Positions 27,138-36,733 of a stretch of 64,000 nucleotides of DNA are shown one piece after another. How positions within the stretch are numbered: position 1 is the stretch's first letter; every line of letters begins with the position of its first letter. The stretch covers positions 6,005,001 through 6,069,000 of the forward strand of contig NZ_LT607750.1 of assembly GCF_900090235.1 (NCBI RefSeq). Direction: 5' to 3'. Below the pieces are notes generated by a model. That model was given only the letters and a program-made list of their open reading frames with translations. It ran no database searches and was not told the DNA's origin. The position numbers and the translations under genes are program-made. This DNA comes from Micromonospora echinaurantiaca. GTDB taxonomy: Bacteria > Actinomycetota > Actinomycetes > Mycobacteriales > Micromonosporaceae.

Positions 27138-27315
27138 GTGGAGCTGAGTCGTCTGCGACATCACCCGGGCCGTCCGGCGCTCGCCGGCTGGCGTGCTGAC
27201 CGCCGCCGCCCGCCTGGGCCGGCGGGCGTGGGCCGACGGGCGTGGGCCGGCGGGCGTGGGGCCGACGGGCGTGGGGCCGACGGTGGAGGTGAATCGTTTG
27301 TGACATCAGCTCCAC
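27138..27315 (+). repeat. Two 26-bp imperfect direct repeats, the second in an inverted repeat
   Basis: The motif GTGGAGSTGARTCGTYTGYG, followed by ACATCA, occurs at 27138-27163 and 27283-27308 with four differences. The second copy runs into TCAGCTCCAC (27306-27315), which pairs with its own first ten bases (27283-27292) with one mismatch. Confidence 0.65.
27217..27285 (+). repeat. Tandem 14-15 bp minisatellite
   Basis: Nearly five consecutive copies of GGCCGRCGGGCGTG (three of 14 bp, one of 15 bp, one partial) between 27217 and 27285. It lies in the gap between the metallophosphoesterase gene and tetR. No coding role is evident. Confidence 0.75.
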
Positions 27316-27493
27316 AGCGTCCGCGCCAGCCTGCCCGCCCACCGCGCGCCGACACCTGACGGCGGCCGACCACCCGCGGCCACCGGCATCCGCCGACCGT
27401 CATCGCCCGCTCACCGGCCGCCATCGACGTCCGATGGCCAGCCTGCGCCGGGACCGAGCGCCAAGCGGCGGCCCGACCGGCCCCGCAAGAAAA

Positions 27494-27507
27494 AGTCAGG
27501 CTTGACT
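27494..27507. promoter_or_regulatory. Inverted repeat 30 bp upstream of tetR, possible operator
   Basis: AGTCA (27494-27498) and TGACT (27503-27507) form a perfect 5-bp dyad with spacer GGCT in a locally AT-richer patch. The TTGACT at 27502-27507 could also serve as a -35 element. Position just before a TetR gene suggests autoregulation, which is inference. Confidence 0.45.
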
Positions 27508-27536
27508 GTTTGTTTCGGGGGCGGCACGCTGTCCCC

Positions 27537-28148
27537 GTGCCCGCCGCATCGATCCGCGTCCCTCAACAGGAACGCAGCCGCGCCACCCGCGCCCGGCTGC
27601 TGGAGGCGACCGTCGAGTGCCTGGTCGAGCACGGCTGGGCCGGCACCACCACGACGCTGGTCGCGGCCCGGGCCGGCGTTTCCCGGGGCGCCCAGCTGCA
27701 CCACTACCCCACCAAGGCGGCCCTGGTCATCGCGGCCGTCGACCACCTCGCCGAGCGCCGGGCGGCCGAGCTGCGCACCGAGGCGGAGGCACTGCCCGCC
27801 GGTCCGCAGCGGCTCGACCGGGTGATCGACCTGCTCGGTGCCGCCTTCACCGGGCCGCTCTTCGTCGCCGCCCTGGAACTCTGGGTCGCCGCCCGCACCG
27901 ACCGCGAACTCCGCGAGGCCCTGGTGCCGCTGGAGGCCCGGGTCGGCCGGGAGATGCACCGGCTCACCGTCGCCCTGCTCGACGTCGACGAACGGCGCCC
28001 GGGCGTACGCGAGGCCGTCCAGGCCACCCTCGATCTGCTCCGCGGCCTCGGGGTGGCCAACCTGCTCAACGACGACTCGACCCGCCGCACCGCCCTGCTC
28101 GCCACCTGGAAGCGCCAGCTCGCCACCCTGCTCACGCCCACGCCCTGA
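27537..28148 (+). CDS. TetR-family transcriptional repressor
   Basis: A 203-residue regulator (GTG 27537) with an N-terminal TetR HTH (ERSRATRARLLEATVECL, then VAARAGVSRGAQLHHYPTKAALV) and an all-helical ligand-binding domain of typical length. It stands first in a co-oriented operon for acyl-CoA metabolism and probably represses it, with an acyl-CoA as plausible inducer by analogy with similar regulators. The dyad at 27494-27507 is a candidate operator. Downstream spacing to the next gene is 15 bp. Confidence 0.9.
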   Translation: MPAASIRVPQQERSRATRARLLEATVECLVEHGWAGTTTTLVAARAGVSRGAQLHHYPTKAALVIAAVDHLAERRAAELRTEAEALPAGPQRLDRVIDLLGAAFTGPLFVAALELWVAARTDRELREALVPLEARVGREMHRLTVALLDVDERRPGVREAVQATLDLLRGLGVANLLNDDSTRRTALLATWKRQLATLLTPTP

Positions 28149-28163
28149 CCGACCGGAGGCACC

Positions 28164-28985
28164 ATGGTCGACCTCGCAGACCTGCTCGCGGATCTGGCCA
28201 CCGAGTCCGAGCAGCTGGATGCCCTGGTGAGTGCCCTGGCACCGGCCGACTGGGCCCGACCGACCCCGGCGCCGGGCTGGACGGTCGGGCACCAGATCGC
28301 CCACCTCGCCTGGACCGACCACGTCGCGCTGCTCGCCGCCACCGACACCGCCGCCTTCTTCGCCTCGGTCACCACCGCCCCCGATCCGGCCCGGTTGGTC
28401 GACGACGGCGCCGAGGAGTTCCTCGCCCCGCCGGCCGAGCTGCTGGCCCGCTGGCGCGCCGGCCGTACGGCGCTCGCCGAAGCCCTGGCCGCCGCGCCGC
28501 CCGGCGAGAAGCTGCCCTGGTACGGCACCCGGATGTCGCCCGCCTCGATGGCCACCGCCCGGATCATGGAGACCTGGGCGCACGGCGAGGACGTGGCCGA
28601 CGCGCTCGGCGTCACCCGCCCGGCCAGCGCCCGGCTCCGGCACGTGGCGTATCTCGGGTTCCGTACCCTCGGGCACAGCTTCGCCGCCCACGGCCGGCCG
28701 GTGCCGACGGTGCCGGTACGGATCGAGCTGGCCGCGCCCGACGGGACGACCTGGAGCTTCGGCCCGACCGACGCCGCCGACCGGGTCACCGGACCGGCGC
28801 TGGACTTCTGCCTGCTGGTCACCCAGCGCCGGCACCGCGCCGACCTGACCCTGACGGCCACCGGCCCGGTCGCCGACGAGTGGCTCGACGTGGCCCAGGC
28901 GTTCGCCGGCCCACCGGGCGCCGGCCGCCCACCCGCCGACAGCCCGACCCCGGACACCACCGTGGATAGCGGAGTGCCGGCATGA
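28164..28985 (+). CDS. TIGR03084-family DinB-like / maleylpyruvate-isomerase-N-type protein
   Basis: A 273-residue protein with an N-terminal DinB-like helical domain, typical of mycothiol-dependent isomerase relatives. The start PTPAPGWTVGHQIAHLAWTD and MATARIMETWAHGEDVADALG supply the His residues for metal binding. In actinobacteria this family (TIGR03084) is often encoded next to acyl-CoA carboxylase and AtuA-like genes, as here. The enzymatic activity is unproven. Start ATG 28164 follows GGAGG. Its TGA (28983-28985) overlaps the ATG of an MSERSE mini-ORF repeat. Confidence 0.8.
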   Translation: MVDLADLLADLATESEQLDALVSALAPADWARPTPAPGWTVGHQIAHLAWTDHVALLAATDTAAFFASVTTAPDPARLVDDGAEEFLAPPAELLARWRAGRTALAEALAAAPPGEKLPWYGTRMSPASMATARIMETWAHGEDVADALGVTRPASARLRHVAYLGFRTLGHSFAAHGRPVPTVPVRIELAAPDGTTWSFGPTDAADRVTGPALDFCLLVTQRRHRADLTLTATGPVADEWLDVAQAFAGPPGAGRPPADSPTPDTTVDSGVPA

Positions 28986-29065
28986 GCGAGCGAAGCGAGC
29001 GAATCATCGGGCTCAGGGCGATGGTGCCTCATGACGGCACGGAGCGAAGCGGAGTGCCGGCATGA
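28982..29065 (+). repeat. MSERSE mini-ORF repeat, copy A (27 codons)
   Basis: An 84-nt frame starting MSERSERIIGL and ending RSGVPA. Its ATG overlaps the preceding stop (gcATGAgc) and its TGA overlaps the ATG of the AtuA gene (gcATGAgc), so the net insertion length is 80 bp. The 20 bases AGCGGAGTGCCGGCATGAGC occur at both ends (28968-28987 and 29048-29067). Deleting one repeat length restores a direct ATGA overlap between the flanking genes. A close copy in the same frame and of the same length lies at 47223-47306. Confidence 0.85.
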
Positions 29066-30768
29066 GCAGGGTGCTGCGGGTGGGCAACGCCTCCGGCTTC
29101 TACGGCGACCGGTTCAGCGCCTGGCGGGAGATGCTCGACGGGGGCGACCTGGACGTGCTGACCGGCGACTACCTGGCCGAGCTGACCATGCTGATCCTCG
29201 GCCGGGACCGGCTCCGCGACCCGGCCCTCGGCTACGCGAAGACCTTCCTCCGCCAACTGGAGGGCTGCCTCGGCACCGCGCTGGACCGGGGCGTACGGAT
29301 CGTGACCAACGCCGGTGGGCTGAACCCGGCCGGGCTGGCCGCCGCGATCGGCGCGCTCGCCGAGCGGCTCGGCCTGCCGGTCCGGGTCGGCTACGTCGAG
29401 GGCGACGCGCTGGACCGCCCGGACGCGCTCACCGCGAACGCCTACCTCGGCGCGTTCGGCATCGCCGCCTGCCTGGACGGCGGCGCGGACGTGGTGGTCA
29501 CCGGCCGGGTCACCGACGCGTCCCTGGTGGTGGGGCCGGCGATCGCCCGGTTCGGCTGGGGTCGCGACGACCTCGACGCGCTGGCCGGAGCGACGGTCGC
29601 CGGCCACCTGGTGGAGTGCGGCGCCCAGGTGACCGGCGGCAACTTCAGCTTCTTCACCGAACTGCCCGACGGCGGCCACCGCCCCGGCTTCCCGATCGCC
29701 GAGCTGCACCCGGACGGTTCCTGCGTGCTCACCAAGCACCCGGGCACCGGCGGGGCGGTCACCGTGGAGACGGTCACCGCGCAGCTGCTCTACGAGGTGG
29801 GCGGGCCGGCGTACCTGGGGCCGGACGTGGTGACCCGGCTGGACACGGTCACCCTGCACGCCGACGGCCCGGACCGGGTCCGGGTCAGCGGGGTGCGCGG
29901 CACACCGCCGCCGGACACCCTCAAGGTCGGCGTCAACAACCTCGGCGGCTTCCGCAACTCGATGACGTTCGTACTGTGCGGGCTGGACATCCCGGCGAAG
30001 GCGGCCCTGGTGCGCGGCCAACTGGAGGAGGCGGTCGGCAAGGAGGGGCTGGAGTTCACGCTGGCCCGCACCGACCACCCGGACGCCGCCGACACCGAGG
30101 CGGCGAGCGCGCTGCTGCACGTACACCTGCGCGACGGCGACAAGGCGCGGGCCGGGCGGGCGTTCTCGGCGGCCGCGGTGGAGCTGGCGCTGGCCTCCTA
30201 CCCGGGCTGCACGCTCACCACGCTGCCCGGCGACGCCACGCCGTACGGGGTGTTCACCGCCGACACGGTGCCGCAGGACGCGGTGGCGCACGTCGCGGTG
30301 CTCCCGTCCGGCGAGCGGGTGCCGATCCCGCCGCCGACCCGGACCGACCCGCCGGCACCGGAGCCCGCGCCGGCCGACCCGCCGCCGGTCGCCGCCGGCG
30401 GGCCCACCCGGCGTGGCCCGCTCGGCGAGCTGGTCGGCGCGCGCTCCGGCGACAAGGGCGGCGACGCCAACCTCGGCGTCTGGGCCCGCACCGACCGGGC
30501 GTACGACTGGCTGCGCGGCTGGCTCACCGTCGAGCGGCTCGCCGAGCTGCTGCCGGAGACCGCGACGCTGGCCGTCGAGCGGTACGAGCTGCCGAACCTG
30601 CGCGCGGTGAACTTCGTGATCCGCGGGCTGCTCGGCCAGGGGGTGGCCGCGTCCACCCGGTTCGACCCGCAGGCCAAGGCGCTCGGCGAGCTGCTCCGGT
30701 CCCGGCTCGTCGACCTGCCCGCCGACCTCCCGGCCGGACCGGCCACCACCACCGGGGAGGGCTCGTGA
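29062..30768 (+). CDS. AtuA-family protein (DUF1446; acyclic terpene utilisation)
   Basis: A 568-residue protein of the AtuA/DUF1446 family. Family stretches include RVGNASGFYGDRFSA near the N-terminus, LTGDYLAELTMLIL, IVTNAGGLNPAGLA, GGADVVVTGRVTDASLVVGP and SGDKGGDANLGVWAR in the C-terminal half. AtuA was named from the Pseudomonas citronellol/geraniol pathway; its reaction is not established. In actinobacteria this family recurs with an acyl-CoA carboxylase pair, as here. The start overlaps the mini-ORF stop and its own stop overlaps the next start (GTGA). Confidence 0.88.
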   Translation: MSRVLRVGNASGFYGDRFSAWREMLDGGDLDVLTGDYLAELTMLILGRDRLRDPALGYAKTFLRQLEGCLGTALDRGVRIVTNAGGLNPAGLAAAIGALAERLGLPVRVGYVEGDALDRPDALTANAYLGAFGIAACLDGGADVVVTGRVTDASLVVGPAIARFGWGRDDLDALAGATVAGHLVECGAQVTGGNFSFFTELPDGGHRPGFPIAELHPDGSCVLTKHPGTGGAVTVETVTAQLLYEVGGPAYLGPDVVTRLDTVTLHADGPDRVRVSGVRGTPPPDTLKVGVNNLGGFRNSMTFVLCGLDIPAKAALVRGQLEEAVGKEGLEFTLARTDHPDAADTEAASALLHVHLRDGDKARAGRAFSAAAVELALASYPGCTLTTLPGDATPYGVFTADTVPQDAVAHVAVLPSGERVPIPPPTRTDPPAPEPAPADPPPVAAGGPTRRGPLGELVGARSGDKGGDANLGVWARTDRAYDWLRGWLTVERLAELLPETATLAVERYELPNLRAVNFVIRGLLGQGVAASTRFDPQAKALGELLRSRLVDLPADLPAGPATTTGEGS

Positions 30769-31900
30769 CCATCGTCGACACTCCGGAACGGCGGCAGCTG
30801 CGCGAGCTGACCCGGTCGTTCGTCACCCGCGAGGTGCTGCCGCACCTGGCCGACTGGGAGCGGGCCGGCGAGGTGCCCCGCTCGCTGCACGAGACCGCCG
30901 CGAAGATCGGCCTGCTCGGCATCGGCTTCCCCGAGTCGGTCGGCGGCAGCGGCGGCAACCTGCTCGACTCGATCATCGTGACCGAGGAGATCATCCGCTC
31001 CGGCGGCTCGTCCGGGCTGATCGCGGCCCTGTTCACGCACGGCATCGCGCTGCCGCACATGGTCGCCACCGGCAACCCGGACCTGATCGACCGGTACGTC
31101 CGCCCGACCCTGGCCGGCACGATGATCGGCGCGCTGGCGATCACCGAGCCGGACGGCGGGTCGGACGTCGCCTCGATCCGCACCCACGCCCGCCGGGACG
31201 GCGACCACTACGTGCTGAACGGCTCGAAGACCTACATCACCAGCGGGGTGCGGGCCGACTTCGTGACCATGGCCGTCTGCACCCTGCCGCCGGGGACCGG
31301 CGCGCTCACCCTGCTGGTGGTCGACAAGGACAGCCCCGGCTTCGCCGTCGGCCGGCGGCTGGAGAAGCTCGGCTGGCACTGCTCGGACACCGCCGAGCTG
31401 TCCCTGGTGGACGTGCGGGTGCCGGTGGCGAACCGGGTCGGCGAGGAGAACACCGCCTTCCTGGCGATCATGCAGCACTTCGCCGCCGAGCGGCTCTCGC
31501 TGGCCACCCAGGCGTACGCCATCGCGCAGCGCTGCGTCGAGCTGACCATCCGCTGGTGCCGGGACCGGTCCACGTTCGGCCGTCCGCTGGCCAGCCGGCA
31601 GCTGATCCGGCACCGGCTGGCCGAGATGCACACCCGCGCCGAGGCGGCCCGGGCGTACGTGCACGAGGTCGCCGCCCGGGTCGCGGCCGGCGAGCCGGTG
31701 GTGACCGAGGTGGCGATGGCCAAGAACGTCGCGGTGGCCGCCTGCGACCACGTGGTCGACCAGGCGCTGCAACTGCACGGCGGCTACGGCTACCTGCGCG
31801 ACGCCGAGGTGGAGCGGCACTACCGGGACGCCCGGATCCTCGGGATCGGCGGCGGCACCACCGAGATCATGAACGAGATCATCGCGAAGGGGATGGGGCT

Positions 31901-31904
<4 letters not shown>
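30765..31904 (+). CDS. Acyl-CoA dehydrogenase
   Basis: A 379-residue FAD enzyme that introduces a trans-2 double bond into an acyl-CoA. The first signature AITEPDGGSD and the second QLHGGYGYLRDAEVERHYRDAR are intact, and GGGTTEIMNE supplies the likely catalytic Glu. GTG 30765 overlaps the AtuA stop (GTGA) after GGGGAGGG. In the atu/liu context it could act on citronellyl-, isovaleryl- or a similar branched acyl-CoA, but the specificity is not visible. It overlaps the carboxylase beta gene by four bases. Confidence 0.93.
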
Positions 31905-33502
<1,598 letters not shown>

Positions 33503-33512
33503 GGGGTAGGTC

Positions 33513-35525
33513 ATGATCAACAGCCTGCTGGTCGCCAACCGGGGTGAGATCGCCCGCCGGATCTTCGCCACCTGCCGCACGCTCGGGATCACCACCATCG
33601 CGGTGCACTCCGACGCCGACGCCGACGCGCCCTTCGTCGCCGAGGCCGACCTGGCCGTACGCCTGCCCGGGAACACGCCGGCCGAGACGTACCTGCGGAT
33701 CGACCTCATCCTCGACGCGGCCCGCCGGGCCGGCGCGGACGCCGTCCACCCCGGTTACGGCTTCCTGGCCGAGAACGCCGAGTTCGCGACGGCGGTCACC
33801 GACGCCGGGCTGACCTGGGTCGGGCCGCCGGCCAAGGCGATCGCCGCGATGGGCGACAAGATGGCGGCGAAGGCGCTGCTCGCCGAGGCCGGCGTGCCGA
33901 TGCTCCCCACCTGGACCGACGCCGACCAGGTCACGGGCTTCCCGGTGCTGGTGAAGGCATCCGCCGGGGGCGGCGGGCGCGGCATGCGGGTGGTCCGCGA
34001 CGCCGAGGGGCTCGCCGAGGCGGTCGCCGGTGCGCGCCGCGAGGCGGCCTCGGCCTTCGGCGACGGCACGGTCTTCATCGAGCGGTACGTCGAGCGCGGC
34101 CGGCACGTCGAGGTGCAGATCTTCGGCGACACCCACGGGACGGTGGTCGCCCTCGGTGTCCGCGAGTGCTCGATCCAGCGCCGGCACCAGAAGATCGTCG
34201 AGGAGGCGCCGGGTGTCCTCCCCGACGAGGTGCGGCAACGGCTGCACGAGGCGGCGGTGGCCGCCGGACGGACGGTCGACTACGTCGGGGCCGGGACGGT
34301 CGAGTTCCTGCTCGCCCCGGACGGCGACATCCACTTCCTGGAGATGAACACCCGCCTCCAGGTCGAGCACCCGGTCACCGAGCTGACCACCGGGCTGGAC
34401 CTGGTCCGGCTGCAACTGCTCGTCGCCGAGGGCGAGCCGCTGCCGGTGGCGGCGACTCCGCCGGCCGTGGGCCACGCGATCGAGGTACGCCTCTGCGCGG
34501 AGGACCCGGCCCAGGGGTACCGGCCGGCGACCGGCTCCCTGCACCGGTTCGCCCTGCCCGGCGTGGCCGTCGAGTTCGGGCCGCTGGCCGGGCCGGGCCT
34601 GCGGCTGGACTCCGGCGTGGTCGACGGCTCGGTGGTGGGCGTCCACTACGACTCGATGCTCGCGAAGGTGATCGCCTGGGCGCCCACCCGCGCCGAGGCG
34701 GCCCGTGCGCTGGCCGGCGCGCTGGCCCGGGGCGAGCTGCACGGCGTGGCCACCAACCGGGATCTGCTGGTCCGGATCCTGCGCAGCCCGGAGTTCGCCG
34801 CCGTCGACATCGACACCGGCTTCCTGGACCGGCATCCCGAGGTGTTCGCCCCGCTGCTGCCCGCCGACCAGGTCCCGCTGGCCGCGCTGGCGGCGGCCCT
34901 CGCCGGGGCCGCCGAACGCCGCGCCGCCGCGCCGGTGCTCGCCGGGCTCCCCTCCGGGTGGCGCAACGTCCCGGCCTTCCCGCAGGTCGTTTGCTACGCC
35001 CTGGGAGACGACGAGATCGAGGTGCGCTACCGCTTCGACCGCGTCGGCGCGCTGGTTGAGTGGTCGGTGGCGGCGGGGACGACGGGCGGCGAACCGGGCG
35101 ACGACGCCGTCGAACGGCCGGCCGTGACGCTGGTCGAGGCCACGCCCGAGCGGGTGGTCCTCGACGTGGCCGGGGTGGGGCGGGCGTACCGCGTACGCCG
35201 GGTGGGGTCGGAGGTCTTCGTGGACGGCCCGGACGGGGCGGCGAGCCTGACCGAGCTGCCCCGCTTCCCCCTGCCCACCGCGGAGCTGGCCGCCGGCTCG
35301 CTGCTCGCGCCGCTGCCCGGCACGGTGACCCGCGTGCACGTCGAGGTCGGCCGGCGGGTCGCCGCCGGCGACCTGCTGCTCACCCTGGAAGCGATGAAGC
35401 TCGAACACCCCGTGCTCGCCCCGACCGACGGCGTGGTGGCCGAACTGCCGGTGCCCGCCGGCGGCCAGGTCGACACCGGTGCCGTGCTGGCCGTGGTCGA
35501 CCCCGATCTGGAGGCCCCGCGATGA
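33513..35525 (+). CDS. Acyl-CoA carboxylase alpha subunit (biotin carboxylase plus biotin carrier)
   Basis: A 670-residue fusion. The biotin carboxylase domain (about 1-450) has LLVANRGEIARRIF, the glycine-rich ATP loop KASAGGGGRGMR, RECSIQRRHQKIVEEAP and FLEMNTRLQVEHPVTE. The C-terminal biotinyl domain has EAMKLEH with the biotinyl Lys; the residue after Lys is Leu, where Met is more common. The start is ATG 33513 with AGGGG-like upstream sequence. Together with the beta subunit it should carboxylate a branched unsaturated acyl-CoA such as methylcrotonyl- or geranyl-CoA; the choice is inference. Confidence 0.94.
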   Translation: MINSLLVANRGEIARRIFATCRTLGITTIAVHSDADADAPFVAEADLAVRLPGNTPAETYLRIDLILDAARRAGADAVHPGYGFLAENAEFATAVTDAGLTWVGPPAKAIAAMGDKMAAKALLAEAGVPMLPTWTDADQVTGFPVLVKASAGGGGRGMRVVRDAEGLAEAVAGARREAASAFGDGTVFIERYVERGRHVEVQIFGDTHGTVVALGVRECSIQRRHQKIVEEAPGVLPDEVRQRLHEAAVAAGRTVDYVGAGTVEFLLAPDGDIHFLEMNTRLQVEHPVTELTTGLDLVRLQLLVAEGEPLPVAATPPAVGHAIEVRLCAEDPAQGYRPATGSLHRFALPGVAVEFGPLAGPGLRLDSGVVDGSVVGVHYDSMLAKVIAWAPTRAEAARALAGALARGELHGVATNRDLLVRILRSPEFAAVDIDTGFLDRHPEVFAPLLPADQVPLAALAAALAGAAERRAAAPVLAGLPSGWRNVPAFPQVVCYALGDDEIEVRYRFDRVGALVEWSVAAGTTGGEPGDDAVERPAVTLVEATPERVVLDVAGVGRAYRVRRVGSEVFVDGPDGAASLTELPRFPLPTAELAAGSLLAPLPGTVTRVHVEVGRRVAAGDLLLTLEAMKLEHPVLAPTDGVVAELPVPAGGQVDTGAVLAVVDPDLEAPR

Positions 35526-36685
35526 ACTTCGACCTCACCCCCGAGCAGGAACAGTTGCGCGACGCCGTCCGGGCGCTCGGCCGCAGGTACGGTCACTCCT
35601 ATTTCGTAGCGAAAGCGAAATCGGGGGAACACACCACCGAGCTGTGGCACGAGGCCGGCCGGCTCGGCTACCTCGGCGTCAACATCCCCACCGAGTACGG
35701 CGGTGGCGGTGGCGGCATCACCGAACTGGCCCTGGTCTGCGAGGAACTGGCCGCCGCCGGCTGCCCGCTGCTGCTGCTGGTGGTCTCCCCCGCCATCGCG
35801 GCCACCGTGATCAGCCGGCACGGCACCGAGGAGCAGCGCAAGCGGTTCCTGCCCGGGCTCGCCGACGGCTCGCAGAAGATCGTCTTCGCGATCACCGAAC
35901 CGGAGGCCGGCTCGAACTTCCACCGGCTCGGCACGGTGGCCCGGCGCGACGGCGACGACTGGCTGCTCTCCGGCCGCAAGTGCTACATCTCCGGGGTCGA
36001 CGAGGCCGGGCACGTGCTGGTCGTCGCCCGCACCGAGGACGCGGCGAGCGGGAAGCTCAAGCCGGCGCTGTTCGTCGTGCCGACCGACGCGCCTGGGCTG
36101 ACCTGGTCCAAGCTGGACATGGAGATCCTCTCCCCGGAGAACCAGTTCCTGCTCTACCTGGACGACGTGCGGGTGCCCGCCGACGCGCTGGTCGGCCAGT
36201 CGCTCGACGCCGGCCTGCCGGCGCTCTTCTCCGGGCTCAACCCGGAGCGGATCACGGTCGCCGCGATGGGCGCCGGCACCGGCCGGTACGCCATCGAGCG
36301 GGCGTCGGAGTACACCGCCAGCCGCAAGGTGTGGGGCGGCCGGAGCATCGGCTCGCACCAGGGGGTGTCGCACCCACTGGCGCACGCGGCGGTGCAGGTG
36401 GAACTGGCCCGGCTGATGATCTACAAGGCGGCCAGCCTGTACGACGCCGGGCGCGACCTGGAGGCCGGGGTGGCCGGCAACATGGCCAAGTACGCCACCG
36501 GCGAGGCCGCCGCGCTGGCCGTGGACACCGCCGTCCAGGTGCTCGGCGGCGCCGGCATGACCACCGAGTACGGCGTGGCCACTTTGCTCGGCGCGGTCCG
36601 GGCCGGCCGGATCGCCCCGGTCAGCCGGGAGATGATCCTCAACTTCGTCGCCCAGCACGTCCTCGGCCAGGACAAGTCCTACTGA
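35522..36685 (+). CDS. Acyl-CoA dehydrogenase (second copy)
   Basis: A 387-residue acyl-CoA dehydrogenase distinct from the one at 30765. The first signature reads FAITEPEAGSN (Asn where Asp is usual), and the second VQVLGGAGMTTEYGVATLLGAVRAGRI. The closing stretch VSREMILNFVAQHVLGQDKSY carries the likely catalytic Glu. ATG 35522 overlaps the alpha-subunit stop (ATGA). It ends the operon; no enoyl-CoA hydratase or lyase follows. Confidence 0.92.
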   Translation: MNFDLTPEQEQLRDAVRALGRRYGHSYFVAKAKSGEHTTELWHEAGRLGYLGVNIPTEYGGGGGGITELALVCEELAAAGCPLLLLVVSPAIAATVISRHGTEEQRKRFLPGLADGSQKIVFAITEPEAGSNFHRLGTVARRDGDDWLLSGRKCYISGVDEAGHVLVVARTEDAASGKLKPALFVVPTDAPGLTWSKLDMEILSPENQFLLYLDDVRVPADALVGQSLDAGLPALFSGLNPERITVAAMGAGTGRYAIERASEYTASRKVWGGRSIGSHQGVSHPLAHAAVQVELARLMIYKAASLYDAGRDLEAGVAGNMAKYATGEAAALAVDTAVQVLGGAGMTTEYGVATLLGAVRAGRIAPVSREMILNFVAQHVLGQDKSY

Positions 36686-36733
36686 GCGGTCGGCTGGGAA
36701 CCGGCGAAGGGACGCCGGCGCTCAGCCGCGGGT

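Larger units (their letters stand above)
27031..27536. other. Gene-free interval with several repeats, upstream of tetR
   Basis: About 500 bases without a credible gene. It contains a tandem GC-rich repeat (27217-27285), two copies of a 26-bp imperfect repeat (27138-27163 and 27283-27308), and an inverted repeat near the tetR start (27494-27507). Confidence 0.6.

Noticed and set aside
28982..29065. Mini-ORF copy A as an ordinary small gene
   Set aside because: The same 84-nt unit occurs at an unrelated junction and duplicates flanking sequence, so a repeat element explains it better than a conventional gene; translation remains possible.
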